From NCBI GenBank assembly GCA_047967505.1, contig CM106540.1: 64,000 nucleotides of DNA. One strand, written 5' to 3'. The DNA comes from Dipteris shenzhenensis. Its lineage: Eukaryota > Polypodiophyta > Polypodiopsida > Gleicheniales. Below are positions 43,800 through 56,899 of the stretch, in pieces; the stretch's first letter is position 1; every line of letters begins with the position of its first letter. The notes beneath the pieces were generated by a model, which saw nothing but the letters and a program-made list of their open reading frames with translations, did no database searches and was not told where the DNA came from. The translations under genes were made by a program, and so were the position numbers.

Positions 43800-44660
43800 T
43801 TCTAGAGTGATATGTTGCATCTATTGAAAATAATGTGGTGCTCTTCAAATTCCTCTTGTAACTGAGACAGTTCGGCATTGTAGCTATGAATATCTTGATC
43901 AAGTTGTAGCTTAGCATGAGGCAAAAAAGTAAAACAAGGTAAGATGAGCATTTCTGAAAAACTAGTGTGCAAAGAGATGTTCAGCAAAATGATAGACTCA
44001 TCATTAAATTGCAAAGTATTGCAAGCAATCCATATAAACCATTGTGCATGTGCTCTGATCACAGGGCCCATGAAGCATAAGTTATCTTGAGTGCATTCCC
44101 AAGAAACAAGGATTTCCAGATCACAGGTTCTCCTAAGTGATACGGCACAAACTTCCACACCTTTTTCGCACCTAGGCAAGTGATGAAGAGGTGAAAGACA
44201 TCTTCTTTGAATTCAGGGCATCTCTTACATGTTCCATCTCCTTGGCCAATTCTTTCACTTCTACAGTTAGTCCACATAACCTTGTGCATGATAAGCCATA
44301 ATAAGGCAACCATTTTTTCAAGTATTTTTTTGTACTAGATCAGCAAAAACCTATTTTTCTATTTATATATGTTGTCAGAGAGTTTCCATCTGAAATTTGA
44401 GGTTATGACTATTTCTTCTCCACCCTTGGAGGGTATGGGAATTGGAAGAAAATGCATGTGTCCCAACCAACAAAACTCCCTAGTATATATTAAGACACTA
44501 CCTCCTTTCCATGTAAGATCATTGTTCCACAGTTGCACTATGCCCATGACCAATTCTTGATCTTGAGCTAAACTCTCTCCTTATGTTCTCAGGCCAAGAT
44601 TTCCATCTGAGCTCTTTTTTGGCCCACAGCTTCTCCCAAGTTTGAAGTCCTTTCTTAAAT
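43800..44660 (-). mobile_element. LINE 3' fragment with zf-RVT
   Basis: Minus strand: KLWAKKELRWKSWP near 44600, LWNNDLTWKGGSVL (44553-44359), then GDGTCKRCPEFKEDVFHLFITCLGAKKVW (about 44265-44155), read with its Cys/His zf-RVT pattern, and RAHAQWFIWIACNTLQF (44060-43990), the helical end of plant LINE ORF2. It abuts the Ty3 RT fragment on one side and the hAT fragment on the other, a nested or rearranged junction. Confidence 0.72.
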
Positions 44661-45091
44661 AAGTGCAAAGCTCTTAATAGTTCTGAGCATCATGTATAAT
44701 CTCCTTAAACCACGGCACATGCTTTTACCATGTTTCAACACCAAGTTCAAGTTGTGAGTGTAGCATTTTGATGCATACACTTTTTGAAACTCTATTTGTA
44801 ATAGTGTACCAGTCTTTTGACAATTCTTTGCATTGTCTGTGATGATCTGCACATTTGTCTAAGCCTATCTCCCTTATGGTTTTTGCCAAAGTACATGCTA
44901 TGTAAACTTCTTTCATTTTTTGAATTAATGGACTTATGAAAGACCTCTCCTCTCACTGATGCAATCATCACATTCAATAACGGACATATTTTTATATTTA
45001 TGTATCCATTAGAAACAATTGTGCATCTTGTGTTATGCATGAGTTGAAAAAGCATGTGGTTGATGTGATCTCTTTGCTTGGGCATATGCAT
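44661..45091 (-). pseudogene. hAT transposase fragment (DUF659-type)
   Basis: The minus strand reads VIASVRGEVFHKSIN, then QIITDNAKNCQKTG and YASKCYTHNLNLVLK. The D-N-A-x-N-C and C-x-H-x-L-N-L-V/L-L-K blocks are the DUF659/hAT catalytic region in plant transposases (second catalytic Asp and the conserved Cys-His). Two overlapping frames show at least one frameshift. The N-terminal BED finger and the C-terminal dimerisation domain are missing. Possible, but not shown, relation to the hAT-type MITEs in the window. Confidence 0.8.
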
Positions 45092-48000
45092 TGTCTAGTA
45101 TAGTTATCCGTAAGGCATATGGTTTGTCGAGTGTAGTTGTTGTCAAGGCATTATAAGTTGGAGTTTTTGAAACTTGCGCCATGTCATGTGATGCAATTCC
45201 ATGCATCTTGCATGTCTACACTATCAATCATACTCCAAAATGTAAAATTGATCAACCAAGAATGTATTGAGCCATCTCTAGGATCTGATACTCTCCATAG
45301 TCCATGGTTTCCTCATTCTCTAACTTCCACTCCTAGTAGTAACTTAGTTTCTACATGGTGTAGATACCAGTGTTTCTTGATTCCTTGATTAAGGTGTGCT
45401 TGGCACCAATACTATGCAAATGGGCTTCAATAGCCTCACTACTTGTGCAAGGTTGTATCATTGGAGTCTAACATTGAGTTGGAATGAGAATGGAATAGTG
45501 GGAGATGTGGCATTGGAACTATCACTCATAACTTCCCTAGTTGTTCTTTTATGTCTTTTCCCACTTTTTTCTAGTCTAGCTTTTAATGCCCAGCAGTTGT
45601 AGTTGCCCCTGAGCATGGCAACATGTAATAGATTTATTTGCTAAGCAAAGTAGGTGACCCCTTCTTTTATAGTGGGAACCTCTTGATTTCTCATCATGAC
45701 AAAATTTGCATCTTTGTTCAGCACAGTCATGAAATTTTGATTACAAAGTCCCATTTTGGCTTCCAAACTTATGTTTTTCACTCCCACTATTTTTCCCTCT
45801 CCTTTGTGCTACTCAGGAAGCCCCAATAAAGGCTCTAGCTATACCTTGACTACAACTCTTATGATGATTATGCTAGGAGGATGGGAGGAGGATGTTGCAT
45901 CCACTTGTGGTTGTGAAGCTTCATTTTGGCTTGCATTAGCATTAACAACTCTAGTCATAGGCTCATCCACCACATTGTGCATAGTAGTATGGAGGGAGTC
46001 CTCTATGTCTTCAGATACATTTGTAATAGCTTGCATACTACTTTAAGCAAGTTCTCTCATTGTACTTCCAATACCTAGACATCTATTTCTTGTCTCCATA
46101 CTTATGGCTTCTTAGACAAAAGCCTAGAAGCATAGACACATATCAATCCAATCTCTCCAAATACAATGGGCATCTCACAAAAACAAAGTGTGGTGCATGC
46201 AAGTTGCACTACGATTAAAATTTCGGCAAAAGTAACCTCTTGTAAATCTTATTACCTCACTCTCTTCTCGTGATCTCTATTGCATTCATTGGCTTGCTAG
46301 TCCTCTCACAACTCACTTCTAGTCCACCTTACTCAACACGCTAGGTGCAGGAGCTCTGGGCTACAATCTTGCCAAACGAAGAGTGCTTGTGGCTCTAACA
46401 AAACTTTTGTAAGCAAAGCGCTAGTAAAAAACTAGGAAATATTATTGCTAGTAAATGCCATACCATAGGTATTATCATTATACTAGTGGTGTATAAACTA
46501 TTATCATTGGTAATACTCCAATATCATGCCAACCATAAAAATTGCATGTGGTGTATCTATCGGATTTACTAGCTATTTTTCCTAGTTACCAACTTTACGA
46601 TGTGAACAACATGCTATTTTGGACCATGAATGGCATAGTAATGCAAAGTGAAAACATAAACAAAATTCCTAGTTGTTGTCACAATTCCTCAAGAATTAGT
46701 GTTGCCAACAGTTGCTAGGGTAGCATAAAAATGATGTGCTTGTGGTACCTTTGTATCACATGATTATGACTTAAAAATCCTTGCAATTTGGTGCAATCTA
46801 TGATCACATTTATATAGCATCCTTGCCAATGAAGAAACTTGTTGAGGCACAATGATAGTTCAAATATCACCATGGATTAGCAATAGACAAGCATTTTAAA
46901 TGATGCTCTTGTGATAAGTGGATCAGCCAGAGCACATATCAACAACCAAAATTCCTATTAAAGAGCCTCTAATCCTAGGCTTAGTATAACGCAACATGTC
47001 ATAGTTCTAAAGAGAGCATGTAGTGCAAAGTTGTCTAGACAAAACATAGAGCTAGGTGGTAGCCCCAAGGTGTGGATGATGAGCTACAACTAGGATGATA
47101 GTGAAGCAACTGCTGATGCCTGCGATCTCCAGCTATCATACAATGCCCTGCGAATTGGTGTTGCACTACTAGTATCCCTAAGTAAAAGGTCGAGGCATGA
47201 CCACTAGATTGGGGCTATAAGAGGGCAGGGAATGTAGCTAGCCATTTTGCAAGTGCATCACCACATCCCCTTCCTTTTGTCCTTCCTTTGCCCAAAATTA
47301 TGATGTCAATGCACATTGTGGCTCATAACTTTCGGGCATGCCACTTTGGACATTTCATGTGGCAAGGGTTTAGGGGGCCAGTGTATTGGCCTTGCATTCA
47401 CCACATGGATAAAATTACATTGTTAGTGCATACTGTGGCTCATAACTTTAACATGTGTGGCTTGCTCAAGGAGATCTTTTTTACAGAGAGTTTGCTCATT
47501 CAAAGGTCATGTGTGCAATGTACACCTCGTGAGTCACGAGGTCACACACACTTGGAGAATGCCTCCAGGGGACCATGCCCTTAGAGAGCGATCCCCCTCA
47601 TAGCAGGTCCATGAGCAGAAATGCTCACAGCTACATGAGTGGAAATGCTCTGTGGGTAGGTTGTGGGAGCCATGTTTTTCATCTTGTGTCCACGCAAGGG
47701 TGAAAGCCCCATTTGAATTGCGAAAGGGACATCTCCTAAGTTCCCATGCTTGAGTATTCAAGTGGCGAATGGAGTGAACGATGGCCATTTGGATCCAACA
47801 AAATTGCTTGGATCCAAATGGCGTGCAGCTTCCCTTGAAGGGAGAGCCTTAGCCTCGTGGAATTCATCGAGCCAATCCCCTCTCTCCCATCCCCCAATGC
47901 ACAGCTCTGCGTTGAGATTCTCACGTCATTAAGGATTTTTCTCCAAACATGGATGATAGAAATTGCAGACTTGCACATGGAAATGATACAAATCCACACA

Positions 48001-48829
48001 TCAATTTATCTACTCAGCTTCTATGAGTTCAAGTGTAGATTTATCAACTCTACAAATACACACATAAGTTTGCTTGCAAGTTTATGAAAGAAAAAGTCCC
48101 CTCTATATTTTATCGAACCCTCTCAAAAATTTCAAAAGGGGCTCTCGAAGCAACTCCAACAAATTGCGAAATAGACTATAGCAAGTCTTCCTTCTATACT
48201 CACTTCTTGCAAATCCATGAGTCTCCTTCAATTGCATGCATGAATTTACACAAATTCATGCATGAATTTATTGGAGAAGTCCCTGACAACCAACTTTCAA
48301 CCTGCAAAATTAGATTGAGACAATGGACAATGACTCTTCTTCTACAGTGGTCTGCGCTGCTCCTCCCTAACTTTGCCCTGCCTCTGCACTCCTCCTCCTT
48401 TAGTCAGTTTCCACGCCCAGAAATTGGGGTGGTGCATTGCTGGGGTGGCGATTGGGAATCCCCGCAACCACTGGTACCTACAAGTGGTCCCATCTCGGAT
48501 GACAAGAGATCTGCAAACACGCATATGCGACACGTTGGGCACTGAAATGCTCGGGCGGAGACTCCATTTTTCCTCGTCTTGCTCGGGGCGGCTCAGATGT
48601 GGTGTACGGCGGGGCGGCTCAAGTCTGTGGCACGGTACCGTGAGCGGGAACGTCCTCTTAGCACGAAACGGCAAGCAGCCGCCAGGTGGGTTTGGAGGGA
48701 TGGACGTGTGGCAAGTCTTTGAAAAGTAAAATCATTGGCTGGCTTGTTTCGATTCATCGTTCAATTTTTGCCGGAAGTTGAAGAGCTCGCAGTAGCAGTT
48801 GGTTTCAACTTTCATCCCATTTGCAAGCT
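45092..48829. other. no gene recognised; 5' flank of the MBD4-like gene
   Basis: About 3.7 kb without a recognisable domain. One clear inverted repeat, GCCATTTGGATCC with GGATCCAAATGGC (47782-47824). From about 48400 GC rises, as expected for a promoter and 5' untranslated region. CG dinucleotides are frequent at 48530-48660. No TATA box stands out. Confidence 0.45.
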
Positions 48830-51403
48830 ATGGATTTTGCAAAGATGGTGGATGCCTATCGATGGACAGGAGATTCAATTCCCCAGAAGCTCCGCTCAAA
48901 CATTGGTTTTGCTGGTGACCAGCTGCCGCTCGTCGCTGCACCATTGAATGATTCAGTAGGCGTTGAATTGCATCTGCATAATTCCGCTTCTCTTGGTGAA
49001 GTCTCTGATTGCAACCTCGTCGCCTCACCCTGTTTATCGGATGAGAAACCCCTTGCCTCATCTCCTTTTAGTACTGAATTGCACTCTGACCATGGCAGTA
49101 GGCAGGCTCATGGCATGCTAGACAGAGCGAAAGCCAGGTATGAGTCCTCTCTGTCTGCTAATTGGTACGCACCTCGGCTTAGGTCCTTTTATACGAGGAC
49201 GGCCAGAAGAAATCACGGGAAGAATGTTAGTAGTTCGCATGACGAGATTCCCCCCAGTCCTTCAGATGGTTATTGCAGCAGCAGTAAAGGCATAAGCGAT
49301 GGGCAAGTGACGCAACCTTGTTCTTCTTTGTGTAAAATCGGGCAAAAAGAAAGCGTGAAGACGAAGACGAAGAAGAAGGCCTGGCAGACTGTAAATGAGG
49401 TGCCTTTGAAGAAAAGGAAGATCAAACAAGTGAGCAGTGAATGTGACTCTGATGACACTGCTTGTGATGTTGGCTTGAATGAAGATAGGACATCAGGTCT
49501 TCCAACTGCATCTGGCACGTTCAACCAGCGGAGGATTCGCAGCTCGCACATCCATCACGCGGGCACCAAAAACCCAGCACTGAAAGGAAGGAAACGCAGC
49601 AATACTCAATCTGCTGTTTCGCATACGGAAGCAACATCACGATTTTTCCCCTCTGTACCTGCCTTGTTTCCAGAGAAATCTGAGGTAGAAATTTGTAGGA
49701 CGCAGGTCTATCATGCGGGCACCAGGAAGCCAGCATTGAAAGGAAGGAAACAATGCATAACTGGTTCCAGGAATAGGAATACTCAATTTGCTCTTTTGCA
49801 TACGGAAGCAACATCACGGTTTTTTCCCCCTGTTCCTGCCTTGTTTCCAGAGAAATCTGAGGTAGAAAGAGAGAGAGATTTGACAACTACTGATAGCGTT
49901 ATTGACAAGCCATTGGGAGAATGCCGTGCAATAAGGAAGACCCGGTCGAAGAAGAGGGCAGAAATGGGTGTCAAACGGAGGAATGACCGTGCAAAAACGC
50001 GTATGTTTCATGTGTCTAGTGCAGAATGGTCATTTGGCAACCTTCCCAGTTTTAATGAGCCACCAAACCTGAAGATTGGTGCAAGACAGGAGCCTGACAT
50101 CTGTGAATGGGCATCAGAGAGCCCAGTGTCTGATATTTCTTCAGAAAGAGTGCCTAAGAAAAAGAGAAGAGGGAGCTCCTGCATGAAAGTGGATGCAAAT
50201 GCCCTTGGCCAGCGAGAAATCATAAACAAGGATTGGATTCCTCCTGTCTCAGTCCATGCCCTCATTCAAGAAGAATTATATAAAGACCCATGGAAGGTTT
50301 TGGTCGCATGCATGCTTTTGAACAAGACTTCTGGCACTCAGGTAACAGGTTCGCTTTGTATCAACGTCATATATGTACTCTTGTGCTAAAAGAGAGTTTA
50401 TCATTCTTTCAACCCTAGAGAGCTTGTTCCTACTCTGATGGTTTGCGTGGTTTAGTTGTAAGCAAATGCTTTCGGAATTCTGATAGTTGCAGCATTCCTA
50501 ACACAATGACGAGTTGTAGTTCAGGTCCTTTGCAACATTTGGCACACCTGCTGCAGATGTTTCTAGGATGTTGATGATAGCTTCCTTAGAATGAGAGATC
50601 CAGTCCTTGTATATTTAGGTCAAGCTTTACCGTCTCTCTTCTATCATGGTAGAGATACTTAAAATTTTAGGCTTTATTGACAGTTAAAGCATTGATGTCA
50701 ATGCTGCAGATAGAAAGCAAGGTTGGGCATTGATTATCTATTATGAATAACTTGGGAAAATCTCCGCTTGTAATGTGGGACAGGTTACAAAAGCTTTGAC
50801 AAACATGACATTCAATAATTATTCCACATTACAGGATTTCCAACATGTTTTGCAGTGAGGAAAGATGCAAGGTCTCAGTCTTATCAAGCCTGGTGGCTTG
50901 TATTTTCATCTAATTTGACATTATATCCTGCTTGGCAGATGCGAAGAGTGATATGGGAATTGTTTGAGCTATGTCCTACGCCTGAAGTAGCTGTAGCAAT
51001 ACTGACAGAGAAAATCGAGGAAGTGATCCGACCCCTTGGGCTGCAAAGGAAACGGGCATGCATGATACAGAAATTCTCCCGTGACTACCTTGGCAAAGAC
51101 TGGTCAAATGTTGCTGAATTGCATGGCATTGGCAAGTAGGATGACACACCAAATCCTTATCCATGGCTGCATTGGAATTAGAACCTTAGCCTTATCCTGC
51201 CAATAGTTTGTATTCTAAGATACTATTGTGTTTGGACTTTTGATAGGTATGCTACAGATGCCTATGCCATTTTCTGTGAAGGGCGGTGGCGTGAAGTACA
51301 GCCTCAAGATCATAAGTTGGTTGATTACTGGCAGTATTTGCACGCTACAGACGGTCTTGGATATGCTTTTACAGATGACAGGCAAGAAACGTCACATATG
51401 TAG
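48830..51403 (+). CDS. MBD4-like DNA glycosylase (HhH-GPD), three exons, about 621 residues
   Basis: Exons 48830-50341, 50939-51135 and 51247-51403. Introns are GT-AG in phases 0 and 2 and join the domain exactly. The N-terminal ~460 residues are low-complexity, with basic nuclear-localisation-type clusters (KTKTKKK, LKKRKIK) and a tandem repeat. The glycosylase domain starts WIPPVSVHALIQEELYKDPW (residue ~469), has LNKTSG, the helix-hairpin-helix LHGIGK (~565-570) and the catalytic Asp of YATDAYAIFC (~574), then REVQPQDHKLVDYW. Family members remove T or U from G mispairs, acting in nuclear base-excision repair. No methyl-CpG-binding domain is present, as in other plant MBD4-like proteins. 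I start at ATG 48830; MDFAKM offers a second Met six codons... not needed for the domain. The 3' end may instead use a GC-AG intron (51382-51477), ending at 51505. Appears intact. Confidence 0.93.
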
Positions 51404-54030
51404 CAAATTTTTGTGTATAGCATACAAAGGAATTACTTGTTTTTCTAAATGTGAATTGCTGTGATGCATGTTGATAGGTCAAAGGGCAACTCGATCTTGA
51501 GCTGAGGTCAAAGGTAAGACAAATCCTTAGTGAACAAATTGAAAGCAACATCATCAATCAAGGGTGCTTTGTTGTGCATTCTGAGATCGGCGACAGGAAT
51601 TCGGCTCCATTGAAATTAGAGAATCAAACTTTACGGAGCAGAAAGTTTGTTGACTCGGGCTTTTGATGTGTATTATTCAAGCAGTAATCTATCCCTGTAA
51701 GGCTCATTTGCCTGCCCTTTGTGGAGAGTCTATTGTAAATAAGGATTCTGGAATCTTTCGAAACCCAGATGATACCTTATACGAAGGTACTGATGAGAAC
51801 AGAAGCGTAGCTTTGTTTATTAAGTTATTTTGATGGAATTGTGCTGCCTTTCCACTCCTTCCACTTTTGTTCGGTGCCCTCTAAGCCACTTATAATTCAA
51901 GATTTCATCCCCTTCTTTGCCACACGGTTATCTACTTTCTGTTGCTATCTAAGACAGTGCTCACGAGTACTTATACCCTTTTATTTTTGGTTTTCTCTTT
52001 TACTATTAGTTTTGTTTGATGGCTCCTACAGACCCCCTTTTTCCCCTTCCCTCGTCTCTTTTTCTCTCCTTGGTAATTTTGCTCGACCCAAAATTGTAAG
52101 ATTGGATAGATGATATATTCTAGTCTTATGAAGATATGAAGGATTTAGAGTTAATTTGTTCTTCAGAATTAATAAATAGTAAAATTGAAGAGAGATTTGT
52201 GTATGCATCCACAACCACGTTTGGGATTAGATGCTCAGTTACTCAGTCTGTCTACCAGCTGGGCTGACTTTTTGGTTGCCTTTGTTTCTTATTATCATGT
52301 AGCTGAGAAAGCCAACATGGAGAATCCCTATTGGTGGTTGGAATAAGTACACCTGCAAGACAAGTACCCAACAACTGCCCCATAGGTACACAGTATGCAG
52401 ATCAATGATTTATAAAATACAAGGATCTGCAAACCCTAAGTCCTCTTTTTGGTGAGGCCCTTAAAAAGTACATCCCAATGGAGCAGCCTATGCTTGGGTG
52501 TTGATGAGAACATAAACATAGGGTGTTGATGAAAACATAAGCATAGCTTTGCTTCCTAAGTCATTTTTATTTATATTTTCATTTTTTACTTTATTTTTTA
52601 ATTTTTATACAAATGTACATACAGCTCAAATGCGTTACATACAATGTTCAAGGCCTCTACAACATAAAGAGATGGAGGCTACTTTGGGGTTACATCACTA
52701 TTCATAAGATGTAGATTGCATGTTTACAAGAGCACAATCAACACACTTTTGCAGGCCATGAAGGTTTCTTTGCAGGATTCCACATCTTCTAGGCGTATAG
52801 GTTGAGAAAACCAACCTTACATCCCTCTATCAAAAGAAGGGTCCACTAGCTCTAGAGGGGACAAAGACTCCATGTCCAACCTTTGGGAGAAGAAAGCCTC
52901 CGTAGTCTAGTGGCCATCGATTACAGGATCTTGCTAGGGAACTCAGGATCAAAGGATTTGACATAGAGCATGCAGAGGAGGTTATGATATTAAGTAGACA
53001 CCAAATAGACCAATCTGGCTTTCGTCGCTCGCCACAGAGTAGATTTGGGTCAGGAAGAGTAGAATTTGCTTCTATTTGTATTGCAAAACGTCCATTTGCC
53101 TAATATTTCCAAGGTTATGAAAGCCTTGGATTAGGAAAAAGGTGGTGTAAATAGGCTTTAAAACCTTTGGGCATATAATTACTATTCATTTACGTCAAGG
53201 TGTTTTTCCTTTTTTATTTTTCACACAAATGTTGTTGAGTGGTCCAAATGGATACAAGGTCAAGTGCTTCGTCTTCAATAGATGATAAATAAGGGTGTTT
53301 AATGCTTGGAAGTGGATTTGGGGTTATTTGACAAGGATTATGCTCATTCCTTTTGAGGTCAAGTAAGAACTTATTGTTCTCTTTTGGCCACTTATTGCTA
53401 TTTCACTTTGCAAAAATTGGCATAGTACCTGTGGGTAGCACGGTGGAAGAATTTGCCATTGGGGTAGAATGTGCTTGCAAGAATTTGCTTAAAAATCATA
53501 TAACTATGCCTTGAAGTAAGAATATGCATGATACCCGATGTGTGAATGCCCGGTTGGTGAAGTATTCATGCATTAGAGCTCTTGAAATAAGGGTTTGCCA
53601 GAAATTTGAGTTGGAGGATGCATATGAGGGTGTGAATGCCGAAAACTAGATGTGTTTAATGCCCCAAAGAGTGGGATAAATTTTAGTTTGGCACAATAGT
53701 GTAAGAGCAAGCTTGGAAAGCATGTGAGGGTCATTTGATGCCCAAATACATGCATTTATAGAAAGCGGGAAATGCTATAAGTGCATTGATACATACTTGG
53801 ATCGATGTCCAAAAGTGGATTGGTTGATGTCCGAAATTGAAGCTCTTGGATGCCTAAAAATAGAGCAAGGTTGAGCACTTGAGAAGAGGGTGAATTCTCA
53901 TATTTGAATGCCATTTATCTCACTTAAAGTGAGTGTGATTTAAAAAAACAAAAAAGTGCCATTGATTTGGGGTTTGCTAAGTTGTATCTTGAAGCAAGTA
54001 TTGTGAATCAAGCGTGGTTAAGACCTCACA
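51404..54030. other. 3' flank of the MBD4-like gene; no further gene recognised
   Basis: 51478-51505 may be a fourth exon of the upstream gene (acceptor GATAG, stop TGA 51503-51505). The remaining 2.5 kb is AT-rich with no recognisable domain or defined repeat. Confidence 0.5.
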
Positions 54031-54039
54031 AGCAACCCA

Positions 54040-54775
54040 AATAGTGAGTGAAAATTTGGCCAAGGATAATTATAGCGTGTGGTCTTATCAAATGGAGAAT
54101 TTTCTCATGGGAAAAGGTATTTGGGGACTGATTACGAGCGAAGGAGTATAAAACTGGGCGGAATCAATAAAAGTATTTGCATTGGAGATCTCTTTGCATT
54201 TCCAATACACTCATCCCTCACATTAAGAAGGCTAGTACGCTTAAAGAAGATTTGGACATCATTCACAAATTATATGGTACAAGCACAGAGGCAAGAAGAA
54301 TCTAGCTCAAGCAGAATCTTCATGGAATGTGGAGAGGAAATAGAAGTATCATAGACTATGTGGTTGAGATGAGGCAAATTACAGAAGATTTGGCCTCTAT
54401 AAAACTCAATGTAGAAGATGACGATTTGGTGTTTATCACCTTGAATGGTTTGGGCTCTCAATACAAATCATTGGACACTTCTTTTTCCGTGCGAGGCACT
54501 ATGCCCAATTTTGAGGAGCTAGTCACATTATGCATGATGAAAGAGATAAAGCTTGGGCTTAAAGGCTCCACAAGTCGTGGAAGAGATAACTTGTTTTATC
54601 ACCGGGGTGATAGACGTGATTTAGAGGGCGGAGCGGACCCCCGAGAGGCTATGGGAGAGCCTCATATGTTCATCAAAACACTATGGACAAAAATGAGTTT
54701 ACCCAAAGAGGACGTGGTTATATGCCAAGAGGAAGGGGGAGAACACAAACCCGTGCGATCTACCTTATATTAGCC
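54040..54775 (+). pseudogene. Ty1/copia gag fragment (UBN2-type)
   Basis: From about 54059 the sequence reads AKDNYSVWSYQMENFLMGKGIWG, the typical start of copia gag (N-Y-x-x-W). After frameshifts, VWDIIHKLYG-like sequence and GNRSIIDYVVEMRQITEDLA, LVFITLNGLGSQYKSLDTSF and FEELVTLCMMKEIKL (54345-54560) follow, all standard blocks of this gag. The zinc knuckle and pol are absent, so only the gag end of an element survives. Confidence 0.85.
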
Positions 54776-55519
54776 CTCAATAAAAAAACAACCATTTAGC
54801 GAAGATTTCAACCAGCGTGCCACGTCCCTTGCATCCGGCAAACATCCTGGAAAGAACAAGGCCACTACTTATTCATCCAAGCTCATCACAGGAGCATATA
54901 AAACATGCCTAGGGACAACAACTCCAAAATTGGGATAGGCAAATCAACCCAAGCATCATTGATTTCAAATTTTCCTTTCTACAAGGTATCAACGAATGGC
55001 TGCATCCTGGGATTAGTACATAAATTTGAGTTTGTTGTAACCAACACCTGCTACGCTTGAGGTCATTTCTTTGACATTGAACAACTCTGATTGTAGAAAA
55101 AAACGAAGGACGAACAATTCTCTGTAGGTGATGAGAAGGGGTACCCAGTTGCATAGCGAAAAACATATATTTACAAACTAAAGGAGTAGACGTGGGGCTT
55201 ACAAGTGAGTATAAAGGGTGTAGAAAGGGCAAATTATGAGGAAGAAAATCATGCTACAGGAGAAAAATAAAATCAAATACACAAGTATGTATTGGGTGAA
55301 TGAAAAGGGGAAGTGAAAGGGGTGGAAATGCCTGAGATAACATAGTAGGTGAGTAGGCAAATTATGGACAGGAAAAGAAAAGAGAACCAGGGCGAATATA
55401 TGGACATGGATGGAAAGGTAGAACAAGGCAACATACTCTAAAACAAGCTGTCATTGCACAACTAGGCTAATTTTGATGCCCTTTCTATCACACTATCTCC
55501 TGCACACGCGCATCGCGCG

Positions 55520-55552
<33 letters not shown>

Positions 55553-56880
55553 CCAAACACATGCACACAACAAGAGAGATAGGCGAGGAGAAAAGGGGCA
55601 GAAAAAAGCCAAACAAGATGTTGCAACAAAGAAAAAAGCAGACAAGGAAGGCATTTAGGGATTCTAGGAGAGGCGGACTAAGACAAGCGTGCAATAGATG
55701 AGGTCGCAAGCCTTCAGGAGAAGTGTGTCCATGGCAGATGAGCTAAAGGGCAAAGCGCACGCACACACACAAACTTTTTTTGTTGAAATTACACACACAC
55801 ACACACAAAATTGCACGCACACATACAAACACACATTAGCTAGCTTCACTTAGGAGCTTCTACTTTTTGACAAAAGCCAATCATAGTGACTCACATGAAG
55901 CTCACTTTAAGCCCTGCTTTACCTCTTGTTTGCCAAGTCAAGCGTGGAGAAGCCTCTACTCTTTATTTGAGCCTCCATGCTATATTGAATCTTTATTTAG
56001 ATAGCAAGCTAATTTATCCACTTCTTTGCTTGTGCATGATGATTATTGTGGCATAGATTAGTCTTGCATTGCCTTCTGTTTGCCATTCCAAGCCTAGAAA
56101 AGCCTCTACTCTATATCAAAATTTTGTTTGAGTCCTTTGGCATTGTCTTACTATGACACACTCTATCTATTTCTCTAAAAAATGTTGAATCTCCGAATTG
56201 GTCCCCATCATCTCTACTATGGGATCTCTGCAATAGCCTAGAGTAGCTTGGTAATTACTTCTAGAATTTATATACTTCTATTGGCAAACAAACCCTGTAG
56301 AAGCCCTTTTTTCATCACCATCAAACAATGCTCTACCATTTATAAAATAGACAAATTCAAAGGAGGAGAGAAGTATAGATATCATGTGTATCCTGTCTAT
56401 TTTTGTAATTCAAAGTTTGATTCTCTTTAAGCAGCTTGCCGATTCCTTGCATTTGAGATTCTTGTTCATAAAGCTAGTTATTTGAAAATTTCAAATCTTG
56501 TTGTTTTCTTTGGATATTGTGTGTAACAAAGAATACTTTCAAGGAAAATCTACCATGGAATTGCCTTCTTCCTATCTTGAGAAATCTTAACAACAAGTTG
56601 ACACCACTGTACTATTTGCACAACTAGTGCAGATGGTACAAATGATATATGAACAAATATAGCAAAGACTTACGATGTGTGTCCAAATGTGCAAGCAACT
56701 ATTCATTACAAATGCTAAAGTGTTTTGTGCATTAAATATAAGTAGCGGCTATGATTGACAACAAGAAATGGCCATCTAGATGAAGCAGTTGCATGGTGAA
56801 GGAGTGGGCATAGGTGAATGTTTTACTTCACTTATTGCATGCTAGAAAAACAAAACATAGTGTGAAATGGATTGAGGCTA
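54776..56880. other. no gene recognised; CA microsatellites
   Basis: (AC)n runs at about 55519-55552 and 55760-55830 cause spurious Thr/His and Cys/Val frames. No domain recognised elsewhere in the stretch. Confidence 0.5.
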
Positions 56881-56899
56881 CTTGATATTCACTCCCGCC

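Noticed and set aside
47288-48545. Open frames upstream of the MBD4-like gene
   Set aside because: Short, overlapping on both strands, no domain. Part is probably the 5' untranslated region or promoter.
48821-48829. Starting the MBD4-like protein at 48821
   Set aside because: The codon there is TTG. The first ATG in frame is 48830.
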